DNA of 36,297 bases from the NCBI GenBank assembly GCA_944390295.1, contig CALXPV010000009.1:1-36297 (forward strand). Direction: 5' to 3'. Positions 1 through 8,246 of this stretch are shown in pieces (within the stretch, counting starts at the first letter, position 1; each line of letters opens with the position of its first letter). Below the pieces are notes generated by a model. The model had not been told where the DNA came from. It worked only from the letters and a program-made list of their open reading frames with translations, and did no database searches. The position numbers and the translations under genes were made by a program. The DNA comes from an uncultured Clostridia bacterium (GTDB lineage: Bacteria; Bacillota; Clostridia; TANB77; CAG-508).

Positions 1-755
1 TAGTTAACATTTCGTTTGGGCTCATTAAATCTTGAGAAATCTTTTGTAAAATATTCATAATTATTTACAACCTCCATAAAATTATTTTTATATTTTGGAC
101 CGATAGGGCAAATATTGTCATGTATAAGAAAAATATTATTATTAAAAGTATCGATATGATCAATTGCACCAATATTAACAATATAAGATTTATGACATCT
201 AACAAAATTTTCTGGTAATTTAGCCTCAATCTTATTAAAAGACACATATGAAGAATAATCGTTTAAATGGGTATGATAAATCAACTTCATATTATCTTTT
301 TTAATATAAAGTACATCTTCTTCTTTTATTATAATTGGGGAATTACCGACTTTAATAAATTTTGCAGTGTTAGATTGTATGTCATCAAATAACCTAGAAA
401 TTGTTAACTCAAGTCTTTCAGAAACAAAAGGCTTTGGAATGTAATCAAAAGTTTTATACTTATAAGCGACAAGTGCATATTCAAGGTGTCCCGTGGTAAA
501 TATTATGTACATATCCTTATTTGTTTTTCTAATTTGTTCTGCAATATCTAAACCCGACAACTTATTTTTCAGATTTATATCAATAAATAGAACATCTACA
601 GTATGCTGATTTAAATACTTTAATAAAGAATCTGCATTATTGCATTTATAAACAATCGAAGCATCATAGTCATATTGCATTAAAATATTTTCTAACATAT
701 ACGATAATTTATTTAAAACAGTTAAATTATCATCACACAACACAAAACTAAGCAT
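1..755 (-). CDS. LytTR-family response regulator (AgrA-like), 3' end at window edge
   Basis: Read on the minus strand from ATG at 755-753, this open frame runs 251 codons to the window edge. The last partial codon is TA?, so the stop may lie just outside. The N-terminal half is a receiver domain: acidic pair D8-D9, and phospho-acceptor D59 in VLFIDINL. The C-terminal half is a LytTR DNA-binding domain, with VRCHKSYIVNIGAI and a terminal CPIGPKYK segment as in AgrA-type proteins. A Shine-Dalgarno GGAGA lies at 764-768. Such regulators are activated by a membrane histidine kinase and bind direct repeats; the partner would lie beyond the left edge. It is divergent from the 845-aa unknown gene, so it may control it (inference). 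Length and both domains are normal for the family. Confidence 0.88.
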   Translation of the reverse strand, partial: MLSFVLCDDNLTVLNKLSYMLENILMQYDYDASIVYKCNNADSLLKYLNQHTVDVLFIDINLKNKLSGLDIAEQIRKTNKDMYIIFTTGHLEYALVAYKYKTFDYIPKPFVSERLELTISRLFDDIQSNTAKFIKVGNSPIIIKEEDVLYIKKDNMKLIYHTHLNDYSSYVSFNKIEAKLPENFVRCHKSYIVNIGAIDHIDTFNNNIFLIHDNICPIGPKYKNNFMEVVNNYEYFTKDFSRFNEPKRNVN

Positions 756-1114
756 TTTTCCATCTCCTAAATCAAATAAATACATGAATCAGCAAAAATA
801 TGCAAAATTCAAGTTGGTTAGACAATTACCTATATTTTCCAATAATAAATACACTATAATCTAAAAATTCGATAATGTCAATAAAAAAATAATAGTAATT
901 ACATATATTGTAAATTGAGCAAAGTACCGGAATAAAGGCAAATGTTTACAATTTGATAATAAAAAATATTTACAATAATTTCAAAAAATACAAATCTATT
1001 AAACTGTAATTCTATTAATATAGTACTAATAACTAAATTAGAAATTATTGTATAAAAAATAAAGATATGGTACTATATAAATAGAATTCAGAATTTATAC
1101 AAAGGAAAGAAGAA
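756..1114. other. Divergent intergenic region with TTTACAAT repeats
   Basis: This 359-base gap between the LytTR regulator and the 845-aa gene holds no credible gene. The 8-mer TTTACAAT occurs at 945-952 and 969-976, and inverted (ATTGTAAA) at 907-914. The two direct copies start 24 bases apart. A sigma-A-like promoter for the rightward gene lies at its right end. The repeats are candidate binding sites for the neighbouring regulator, but the spacing differs from the roughly 21-base period usual for LytTR sites. Confidence 0.4.
1048..1076 (+). promoter_or_regulatory. Candidate sigma-A promoter of the 845-aa gene
   Basis: TTGTAT (1048-1053), 17 bases, TACTAT (1071-1076). The ATG follows 38 bases later, with AAAGGA at 1101-1106 as ribosome binding site. 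Confidence 0.45.
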
Positions 1115-3652
1115 ATGAGTGAACTATCAAAAAAATTTATAGAAAGACAGAATTGGTTTTCATATTATGGTATAAATACATGCGATGTAGGTTTAAATGC
1201 ATTAGAAAAATACGATGAAGAACAAGGTATTTCTTATTCAAAAATCCTAAAATTTTTATCACAGGAAGATGAGAGCACATTATCTCAGTTTTCTATACCT
1301 AATTTAATGAAAATTATGTTTTTATACAATTTATCAGAAGAAGCACATGATAAAATACAAAAAATAATTTCTGATAAGATGGATAATAATGAAACTTTTT
1401 ATACGGAAGAAAGTATGGATGGAACATCATTAAATCAGATTTCAACAGCTAAATTAGAACTTAATAGCTTAGATAAATCTTTAAGTGATAGAATAAAGAA
1501 TGACATACTAGAAAGAAGAGAAGCTGTTAGAGGTACAAATTGTGCCAAAATAATGGAACATATATTCTTATATACAGATATATCAAATTTTTTAGCATAT
1601 TTTGAGCAAGGCGTTTTTACAGATGAGAAGGTACAATTATTAGAAGAAATATTAGAAGAAAATACAGAAGCTTTACAGCATACAAATTTTTGCATATTTA
1701 AAGACGATATATATAAAAGATTTAATAAGGATTTTATAAAATATGCAATTAAGTTTCCTGATATATGTCTACAACTAGATATTTTGTCACAAGAAAATCC
1801 AGAATTGTTACAACTAGTAGCGGACAAGGCAAATGAAGGAACAGATTTACGTGATAATATTAATTTACTTAATCATATGATAAGATATGCTACTAAACAT
1901 TGCTATGAGATAAATATAGAAGAAATATCAGAAGAAAATTTAAGAAAATTTGTAGACTCAGCATTAAGAAATAATAAATCTACAAGAGATGATTTAATAA
2001 TTCATATACCATACTCAAATAATTATGAAACAGACTTAGAAGAACTATTTAAAGAAGAATATAAATTAGCGATGGAATATTTTGCAAAAAAAGAGGAAGA
2101 AAGCGCTAAAAAAGAATATCATGACATAGATGCGATAGTAATGCCAGAAATTCTAACAAAATATGAAATATTTAGTAACTACAAAGGCAAAACTTTTAGG
2201 TGCTTTGGTGATTCAAAAGATATGGTATTAAAAAATATATATCTTAATAAATATTTTTCTATGTCACTAAAAGAAGCTGAATCAATAATAGAAATGTATG
2301 GGCAAGATATAGAAAAAACAAATGCACCAGAAGGAAAGCAACTTATAAAAAGGTTAAAAGAAATTATAGAATTAGAAGATGTAGATCAATTAGATTTTTC
2401 TCTTGCACATAATGAAAATGCAGAAGAAATAGAAAAAATAAAATTAGAAATGGAGCATGAATTTGCTTTAAGTTATACTGACGAACTTACTAAAACAAAA
2501 GACGAACTTACACAAACTGGGGCGAAGACTACAATAGAGTTTAAGGGCAAAAAAATAATTCAAATAGAGCCAGATGAAAATTTTAGTATGTTAGTACATA
2601 GTACTAATGCAGGATTTGTAAATGATAATAAAGTTGATGAAAAAGGATTTAAAGCAAATTGGAAAAATAGTTCATTAAATTTTAATCATATAATTTCTAT
2701 GGCGTATATAAACCAGGACTTTTTAGGAATGGCACCGGTAAGTGATGATGGTGTTGTATATGGTTTTGCTTCACTAGAAAAAGAAAGCATTAAATTAATG
2801 GGCAACACAGACATAAATACTTATTCAAGTGATATAGGATATAGTTCAAAATTTAAAAAATATTTAACTGCTAATTCTATGCCATATAATTCAAGAAGAG
2901 TATATAGTGAGGTTGGAGTAGAAAGAAAAAATGCAAATCCGGATTATGTAATACTTTTTGACGATTCAAGCGAGAAATATAAAGAAAATGCATATAAGGC
3001 GGCTGCAGAATGGGATATACCAGTTGTTTTTGTAGATAAAGAAAAAATAAAGGATAGACAAATAGAACGATTAGAGCAAATAAGAAATGATTTTGAAGAA
3101 ACAAAAGATATTTCAAAATTACATGAATTATTAAATACATATGAAACAAATATGGCAGGATGGCTACTTAATAGAAAAAAAGATGAAGAAGATATAACAT
3201 ATACAAAATGTATAAATCATGAAAGATTTAGAGAAGATTTTGAAAAAGAATATGAAAAAATAACAGAAACTATGGATAACTATTTAGATAGTTTTGATAT
3301 TTCAAAAGATGATTCAAAAGATTTAGTAAGAGCAATGTTAATTGTTCTAGAAGAGCACGAATTATATGCAACAGCTGACAAAACTAGACCAATTTGCAAG
3401 ACGCAAAGCACAATAGATACAAAAACTCTTATAGAAAAAATTAATAATACTATGGATAGAGCGGGAATGTCAGAATATAGTGTAAACCCAGAAGAGATTC
3501 CAAAAAAAGAGAAGTATGAAAAGAAATTTATGAAATTATTAAAATGTGGATTAAAAGATAAAGGGATTTCATACGAAGAAGTACAAATGGCAGATCGACA
3601 ATTAAATAAAGAAAATGTAAAAGAAAATCAACTTAATTTAGATGAACAATAA
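1115..3652 (+). CDS. Large cytosolic protein of unknown function (845 aa)
   Basis: I do not recognise a named family. There is no signal peptide or membrane segment. Residues 1-480 are mostly charged, helical sequence. A more globular region follows at about 480-640: FSMLVHSTNAGF (about 490-501), then SRRVYSEVGVER (593-604), PDYVILFDD (609-617) and WDIPVVFVDKEKI (633-645). The last 190 residues are again helical and very charged. The H-S-T strand followed later by Y-S-E is loosely reminiscent of ADP-ribosyltransferase-like folds, but this is speculative. The start is set by AAAGGA at 1101-1106. The gene stands alone between its own promoter and a strong terminator, and faces away from the LytTR regulator, which may regulate it. 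Confidence 0.85.
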   Translation: MSELSKKFIERQNWFSYYGINTCDVGLNALEKYDEEQGISYSKILKFLSQEDESTLSQFSIPNLMKIMFLYNLSEEAHDKIQKIISDKMDNNETFYTEESMDGTSLNQISTAKLELNSLDKSLSDRIKNDILERREAVRGTNCAKIMEHIFLYTDISNFLAYFEQGVFTDEKVQLLEEILEENTEALQHTNFCIFKDDIYKRFNKDFIKYAIKFPDICLQLDILSQENPELLQLVADKANEGTDLRDNINLLNHMIRYATKHCYEINIEEISEENLRKFVDSALRNNKSTRDDLIIHIPYSNNYETDLEELFKEEYKLAMEYFAKKEEESAKKEYHDIDAIVMPEILTKYEIFSNYKGKTFRCFGDSKDMVLKNIYLNKYFSMSLKEAESIIEMYGQDIEKTNAPEGKQLIKRLKEIIELEDVDQLDFSLAHNENAEEIEKIKLEMEHEFALSYTDELTKTKDELTQTGAKTTIEFKGKKIIQIEPDENFSMLVHSTNAGFVNDNKVDEKGFKANWKNSSLNFNHIISMAYINQDFLGMAPVSDDGVVYGFASLEKESIKLMGNTDINTYSSDIGYSSKFKKYLTANSMPYNSRRVYSEVGVERKNANPDYVILFDDSSEKYKENAYKAAAEWDIPVVFVDKEKIKDRQIERLEQIRNDFEETKDISKLHELLNTYETNMAGWLLNRKKDEEDITYTKCINHERFREDFEKEYEKITETMDNYLDSFDISKDDSKDLVRAMLIVLEEHELYATADKTRPICKTQSTIDTKTLIEKINNTMDRAGMSEYSVNPEEIPKKEKYEKKFMKLLKCGLKDKGISYEEVQMADRQLNKENVKENQLNLDEQ

Positions 3653-3697
3653 AAGTCTTAAGTTATTAGAAAGATTCTAATAATTTAAGACTTTTTT
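3651..3697 (+). terminator. Rho-independent terminator after the 845-aa gene
   Basis: A long hairpin (arms AAGTCTTAA-g-TTATTAGAA and its complement around a 3-base loop) is followed by TTTTTT. It begins on the stop codon of the gene. Confidence 0.9.
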
Positions 3698-3698
3698 C

Positions 3699-3732
3699 TA
3701 TACAACCAAAATACTATCCTACAGAAAATTTG
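3699..3732. repeat. Partial copy of a dispersed extragenic repeat
   Basis: TATACAACCAAAATACTAT and the bases after it match 28709-28742 at 27 of 34 positions by eye. Here only the right half of the palindromic element is present, directly after a terminator. Confidence 0.5.
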
Positions 3733-3818
3733 TTACCTTCTTAAAAAAGTAATTATGAGTAATAAAATTTTTGTAATTTCATAAAATTAGAAAAAAAGTA
3801 TTTTAAGGGGGAGGTACT

Positions 3819-4622
3819 ATGAAAAAGATAAGAATATACATATCTATATTGCTAATAGTATCTATATTATTAACAGGAATGTTAATAACAAAAAATAACA
3901 AAGCAATAGAAACATCTGCTTCATCTAATTTAAGCAATAAGAAAATTGGCTGGGGAATAAAAAGAGAAAAAGATCACAAAAGACCAGATGTAGGAAAAGA
4001 AAATAAAGAATTAATGGAAAAATATAATGGAATTTACATTGGAAACGAAAATAAAAAATATATATATTTAACTTTTGATGAAGGATATGAAGCTGGATAT
4101 ACAGAGAAAATTTTAGATGTTTTAAAAGAAAATGATGTTAAAGCTACATTTTTTATTACAGCACATTATTTAAATACCGCAGAAGAATTAGTAAAGAGAA
4201 TGGTTAACGAAGGACATATAGTAGGAAATCATACTGTAAATCATAAAACACTACCAGAAATTTCTGACAAAGAAATAGAAGAAGAGGTAATGGGATTACA
4301 TCAAGCAATATATGAAAAAACGGGATATGAAATGAAATATATAAGGCCACCAAAAGGCGAATATAGTGAAAGAAGTTTAGATGCAACAAATAAATTAGGA
4401 TATACAACTGTTATGTGGACATTTGGATATATGGATTATGATGAGAACAAACAAAAAGGAACAGAATATGCAAAAAAGATTATATTAGACAATCTACATA
4501 ATGGAGAAATTATGTTATTACATGGTAATTCGAAAGATAATGCAAATGTATTAGATGAAATTATAAAAAGTGCTAAAGCTGAAGGCTATGAATTTAAATC
4601 TTTGGATGAATTTGAAAGATAG
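3819..4622 (+). CDS. pdaA: PdaA-type polysaccharide (N-acetylmuramate) deacetylase
   Basis: This is a NodB-fold carbohydrate esterase 4 enzyme. PdaA removes the acetyl group from N-acetylmuramic acid in spore cortex peptidoglycan so that muramic delta-lactam can form. Residues 5-25 are a signal anchor. Catalytic motifs are TFDEGYE (85-91, acid/metal D87), HTVNH (138-142, metal H138 and H142), RPPKGEY (176-182) and LLHG with H235. The extended MWTFGYMDY and KDNANVLDEII segments are typical of PdaA rather than generic xylanase/chitin deacetylases. A length of 267 aa is normal. RBS GGGGGAGG at 3807-3813 fixes the ATG. It directly abuts yqfC and opens a sporulation-linked operon. Expression in the forespore is expected from the family; I could not assign a sigma-G promoter with confidence. 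Confidence 0.87.
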   Translation: MKKIRIYISILLIVSILLTGMLITKNNKAIETSASSNLSNKKIGWGIKREKDHKRPDVGKENKELMEKYNGIYIGNENKKYIYLTFDEGYEAGYTEKILDVLKENDVKATFFITAHYLNTAEELVKRMVNEGHIVGNHTVNHKTLPEISDKEIEEEVMGLHQAIYEKTGYEMKYIRPPKGEYSERSLDATNKLGYTTVMWTFGYMDYDENKQKGTEYAKKIILDNLHNGEIMLLHGNSKDNANVLDEIIKSAKAEGYEFKSLDEFER

Positions 4623-4910
4623 GTGGTAAAAATTAAAAAAAGAAGAAATAAATTAGAAAGAATATTAGAGATGCCAATAGAAGTTACCACTTCTAACCCT
4701 AAAATAACAATATTGGGTTTTTCAGAACTATTAATAGAAAACTTTAAAGGAATAATAGAGTATGAAGATTACTTAATAAAAATAAATACATTTATAGGAA
4801 TTGTAATAATAGAAGGAGATAAGCTTAATTTAAATCAAATAACAGAAAATGATGTTTCGGTTAATGGCGAAATAGAAAAAATATATTTTGAACCAGCAGA
4901 GGAGGATTGA
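4623..4910 (+). CDS. yqfC: Sporulation protein YqfC
   Basis: A small protein (92-95 aa) with the YqfC pattern: a basic N-terminus, MPIEVTTSNPKITILGF, then a beta-rich body ending in NGEIEKIYFEP. YqfC is conserved in spore formers and sits directly before yqfD, as here; its biochemical role is not known. The start is unclear. GTG at 4623 follows the pdaA stop without a gap and lies inside the only good Shine-Dalgarno (AGGTGG, 4621-4626). The in-frame ATT at 4632 has ideal spacing to that site. There is no ATG until the methionine before PIEV. I list the GTG. Confidence 0.8.
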   Translation: MVKIKKRRNKLERILEMPIEVTTSNPKITILGFSELLIENFKGIIEYEDYLIKINTFIGIVIIEGDKLNLNQITENDVSVNGEIEKIYFEPAEED

Positions 4911-4912
4911 AA

Positions 4913-6100
4913 TTGCTTTTAAAACTAATTATAAATTACATATTAGGGTATTTAACTATAAATGTAGAAGGATATTTTATAGAACGTTTTATTAATATGT
5001 GTAGAAATAAAAATATACTTTTATGGAATATAAAAAGAAAAAACTCTAGTTTTATAATTTGTAAAATAGGAATAAAAGAATTTAAAAAAATAAGAGATAT
5101 AGCCAAAAAAACAAAATGCAAAATAACTATAACAAGTAAAAAAGGTATTCCATTTATATTTGAAAAATATAAAAAAAGAAAAATATTTTTACTTATGATG
5201 TGTATAATAAGTGGATTATTATTTGTTTTGTCACAATTTGTTTGGAATATAGAAGTGAAAATTACAGGTGATACTTTAAACGAAGATGAAATAATAAATT
5301 CATTAAACGAAAATGGATTGTATATAGGAGAAAAGAAAAGTAGTATAGATGTAAAAGAAATAATAAATAATGTAAGATTAAAAAGAGAAGATATTTCATG
5401 GATTGGTATAGAAATAAAAGGAACTAATGCTATTGTAGAAGTTGTTGAAGCAGAAGAAAAACCAGAAGTGGTGGATGAAAATGATTATTGTAGTATAGTA
5501 TCAGATAAACCAGGTAAGATACTTAAAGTAATAGCTAATAATGGAACAGCAATGGTAAAACCAGGAGATATTGTAAAAGAAGGAAGCTTGTTAATTGCAG
5601 GGTGGATAGAAGGAAAGTATACGGGTACAAGGCTTTTAAGGGCTGATGGAAAAATCGATGCATTGGTTTGGTATACAGAGACAGCATCTGTAAAACTAAA
5701 CGAGAAAAAAATCGAAAAAACTGGAAATACAGAGAAAAAATATGCATTAAATATCAATAATTTTAGAATAAATTTATATAAAAAGCTTTCAAATTTTGAA
5801 AAATATGATACAATATACACAGCAAAAAAAATAAAAATATTTTCAAATTTCTATATACCCGTAGAATTAATTGAATGTAATAATTTTGAAATAAAAGAAG
5901 AAAATGTAAATTACAGTGAAGAAGAGGCAAAAGCGGAAGCAAAAAAACGAGCAGAGGAAAAATTAAACGATAAAGTTAAAGACAAAGAAAATATTAGAAA
6001 TGTAACAGTAAATTATACAGTAGAAGAAGATGAAGTCAAGGCAGAAGTAACATATGAGGTATTTGAAAATATAGGAACAAATGAAAAAATAGTATTTTGA
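4913..6100 (+). CDS. yqfD: Sporulation protein YqfD
   Basis: YqfD is a conserved sporulation-stage membrane protein (stage IV). The N-terminal cytoplasmic part carries the family pattern GYFIERFINMC and a short basic domain. A membrane segment (LLMMCIISGLLFVLSQFVW) follows near residues 97-115, then an extracytoplasmic domain with NLNENGL.IG-type and PGKILKVIANNGTAMVKPGD motifs. The C-terminus is charged. I chose TTG at 4913, seven bases after GGAGG (4901-4905). The TTG at 4907 is only one base from that site. The gene starts just after the yqfC stop (4908-4910), so the two are translationally coupled. Length is about 395 aa, normal for the family. Confidence 0.88.
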   Translation: MLLKLIINYILGYLTINVEGYFIERFINMCRNKNILLWNIKRKNSSFIICKIGIKEFKKIRDIAKKTKCKITITSKKGIPFIFEKYKKRKIFLLMMCIISGLLFVLSQFVWNIEVKITGDTLNEDEIINSLNENGLYIGEKKSSIDVKEIINNVRLKREDISWIGIEIKGTNAIVEVVEAEEKPEVVDENDYCSIVSDKPGKILKVIANNGTAMVKPGDIVKEGSLLIAGWIEGKYTGTRLLRADGKIDALVWYTETASVKLNEKKIEKTGNTEKKYALNINNFRINLYKKLSNFEKYDTIYTAKKIKIFSNFYIPVELIECNNFEIKEENVNYSEEEAKAEAKKRAEEKLNDKVKDKENIRNVTVNYTVEEDEVKAEVTYEVFENIGTNEKIVF

Positions 6101-6113
6101 AAGGATGAGTAGC

Positions 6114-7331
6114 ATGGAGCAAAGAAGTCTAAGAGTTGTAAACACAAATAAAAATTTTTTCGCAAAAATAACAAATACTATAAGTAAGTTACTAATTCCA
6201 ACTAAATTAGGGCTTAATGGTATAATGATTACAATTAAAAGAAATAGTTTATTAAAAGCATATGAAGCGTACCGAAAAACAAAAGATGACGAAAGTAAAA
6301 AAGATAATTTATCAAAAAAATATGAAGATGCCTATACTTTATATTTAGAGTCAATAGATAAATATATAATGGATTCTATTTATAAAAAAGTAAAAAATGG
6401 AACTGCTTCAGATTTCGAAAAAAATGCGCTTTCAAATTATTATGAAGTAATACATTTAAAGCAAACAGAATATTTAGAATATAAATATAGAAAACAAAAA
6501 TATTTATTAGAATTAGATTATAAAACAGCAAAAAATGAAAATATAAAAAATATAGAAAAATATGAAACATTTTATATAGCAAAAATGGAACAGCTATATA
6601 AAGGAATATTAAAACATTTTTCTATACAATTAGCAGATAATTTAACATATCAAGATAAAAACATGGTATATGATAAAATATTTGATTTATTAGAAGAATA
6701 TATATCAGAGATTTTACCATTAAAAATGAAAAAAGATGAAACCAATACATATGTAAATATAATTTCACAATACGAAAAGTTTGACAGACTTACAGTAGGA
6801 AAATTAGATACAAAAGATGCTATAGAAAAAAGAATGATACTTCTAGGAATAAGCAGACAACTATTTACACATAGTTTACCTTTAGTTGTAGCAGAACAAT
6901 GCTATATAAAATTACTTAAAGATTTAAGAAATATAATGGTAACTACAAAAATTAAGAAAAAAAGCCAAGATGCATATAATTTATTAATTGAATTAATAGA
7001 AGATTATAATGTAAGGCTTCTTTCAACAAAGATATATTGGGACAAGCCATCAGAAAGAGAAGAGTACAAAGAATTTTGGAATAATTACAAAAAAATTCAA
7101 AAAATAAAAGATGAAGATTTTGATAGATACGAAGAAGAAAAACAAGCTTTATTTATAAAAGCAGATTTAAAGAAACTAAGTAAAGCTAAAAGAAATTACA
7201 ATAAAATAATTAAATTTTATAAGAAAAAATTAGTAGAATTAGGAAAGATGAAAGAATTAAGTAATACATGTATAACTTCAGATAAAATATATTCAAGAAC
7301 CAAAAGAGAAGCAAAAAAAGAGATAGGTTGA
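6114..7331 (+). CDS. Unknown coiled-coil-rich protein between yqfD and ybeY
   Basis: A 405-aa, highly charged (Lys/Glu/Tyr-rich), almost wholly helical protein without signal peptide or obvious membrane segment. I do not recognise the family. ATG at 6114 is preferred because AAGGATGAG (6101-6109) gives good spacing; the upstream in-frame ATG at 6105 lies inside that site. In Bacillus and many Clostridia the interval between yqfD and ybeY is occupied by phoH and the HD-phosphohydrolase pgpH. Here this gene takes their place. It is co-directional, 13 bases after yqfD and 19 before ybeY, so it is certainly in the operon. It shows none of the P-loop of PhoH or HD motifs of PgpH. Confidence 0.82.
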   Translation: MEQRSLRVVNTNKNFFAKITNTISKLLIPTKLGLNGIMITIKRNSLLKAYEAYRKTKDDESKKDNLSKKYEDAYTLYLESIDKYIMDSIYKKVKNGTASDFEKNALSNYYEVIHLKQTEYLEYKYRKQKYLLELDYKTAKNENIKNIEKYETFYIAKMEQLYKGILKHFSIQLADNLTYQDKNMVYDKIFDLLEEYISEILPLKMKKDETNTYVNIISQYEKFDRLTVGKLDTKDAIEKRMILLGISRQLFTHSLPLVVAEQCYIKLLKDLRNIMVTTKIKKKSQDAYNLLIELIEDYNVRLLSTKIYWDKPSEREEYKEFWNNYKKIQKIKDEDFDRYEEEKQALFIKADLKKLSKAKRNYNKIIKFYKKKLVELGKMKELSNTCITSDKIYSRTKREAKKEIG

Positions 7332-7350
7332 AGAGGAGAAGGGGTATAAT

Positions 7351-7827
7351 ATGAAGTATACAGATATTGAATATTTGAATGTTGAACCTAATGAAATGTA
7401 TTCTAATTTAACAGAAAAAGTAATTAATAAATGCTTTGAAGTAGAAGACTTATTAGACAAAAATATTTATGTAAGTATTTTATATACAACACCAAATGAA
7501 ATTCAAGAATATAATAAAGAATATAGGAATATAGATAGAGCAACAGATGTTTTATCTTTTCCTATGTTCGAAAAAGATGAAGTGCAAAAATTAAAACAAG
7601 AAAAAAGTGTGGCAACTGATGTTTTAGGTGATATAATTATTAATTTAAGCCAAGTAAAAATGCAAGCAGATGAATATGGACATAGTTTTGAAAGAGAATT
7701 AGCATATATGCTTGTTCATGGCTTTTATCATTTAATGGGATATGATCATATCAAAGAAGAAGACAAAAAAGAAATGCGAGAAAAAGAAGAAGCTATATTA
7801 AATGAATTAAATATAAATAGGGAGTAA
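7351..7827 (+). CDS. ybeY: Endoribonuclease YbeY (16S rRNA maturation)
   Basis: YbeY is a zinc-dependent endoribonuclease needed for 16S rRNA 3' processing and ribosome quality control. The zinc motif is intact: HGFYHLMGYDH at residues 123-133 (H123, H127, H133). The upstream family pattern NREYRNIDRATDVLSFP appears as NKEYRNIDRATDVLSFPM, followed by LGDIIINL. Length 158 aa is typical. RBS GAAGGGG precedes the ATG. It is followed after two bases by dgkA, the usual order in Firmicutes (ybeY-dgkA-era). Confidence 0.95.
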   Translation: MKYTDIEYLNVEPNEMYSNLTEKVINKCFEVEDLLDKNIYVSILYTTPNEIQEYNKEYRNIDRATDVLSFPMFEKDEVQKLKQEKSVATDVLGDIIINLSQVKMQADEYGHSFERELAYMLVHGFYHLMGYDHIKEEDKKEMREKEEAILNELNINRE

Positions 7828-7829
7828 TC

Positions 7830-8219
7830 ATGGATAAAAAAAAGGATAGCAGATTATATAACAAAAGTTTTTTAGAAGCATGGAAAAATGCTTTTTCTGG
7901 AATTGCATATGCGTTTAAAACACAAAGAAATCTAAGAATACAATTAGTTGCTGGAATAATAGTAGTAATACTTGGAATTATTTTAAAAATTAGCCCTACA
8001 GAATGGGGAATTTTAACATTTGCTGTTTTTTTTGTACTGGGTTCAGAAACAATGAACACAGCAGTAGAAACAGTAGTAGATTTATGCACAGAAGAATATA
8101 ATTTGAAAGCAAAACTTGCAAAAGATACTGCAGCAGGAGCAGTGGTAATTTCATCTATAAATGCAGTTGTAGTATCATATTTCTTGTTTGCAGACAAGAT
8201 AATTCAATTATTTAAATAA
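7830..8219 (+). CDS. dgkA: Undecaprenol/diacylglycerol kinase
   Basis: A small integral membrane kinase (129 aa). In Gram-positives DgkA mainly phosphorylates undecaprenol to recycle the cell-wall carrier lipid. The signature ETMNTAVETVVDL (about 72-84) followed by AKLAKDTAAGAVV is intact, with the catalytic Glu and metal-binding residues present. Three membrane segments are visible: about 39-55, 59-75 and 97-118. The N-terminal SFLEAWKNAFSGIAYAFKTQRN matches the family. It is part of the pdaA-to-DUF3048 operon. Confidence 0.94.
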   Translation: MDKKKDSRLYNKSFLEAWKNAFSGIAYAFKTQRNLRIQLVAGIIVVILGIILKISPTEWGILTFAVFFVLGSETMNTAVETVVDLCTEEYNLKAKLAKDTAAGAVVISSINAVVVSYFLFADKIIQLFK

Positions 8220-8246
8220 TTGTGTCAAATTTTAATGGAGGGGAAC

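Noticed and set aside
1435..1827. Open frame of 130 codons on the minus strand
   Set aside because: It lies wholly inside the 845-aa gene, has no ribosome binding site and has a composition typical of a reverse-strand shadow.
7793..8197. Open frame of 134 codons opposite dgkA
   Set aside because: The plus-strand frame has clear DgkA motifs; the minus frame is its antisense and shows no RBS.
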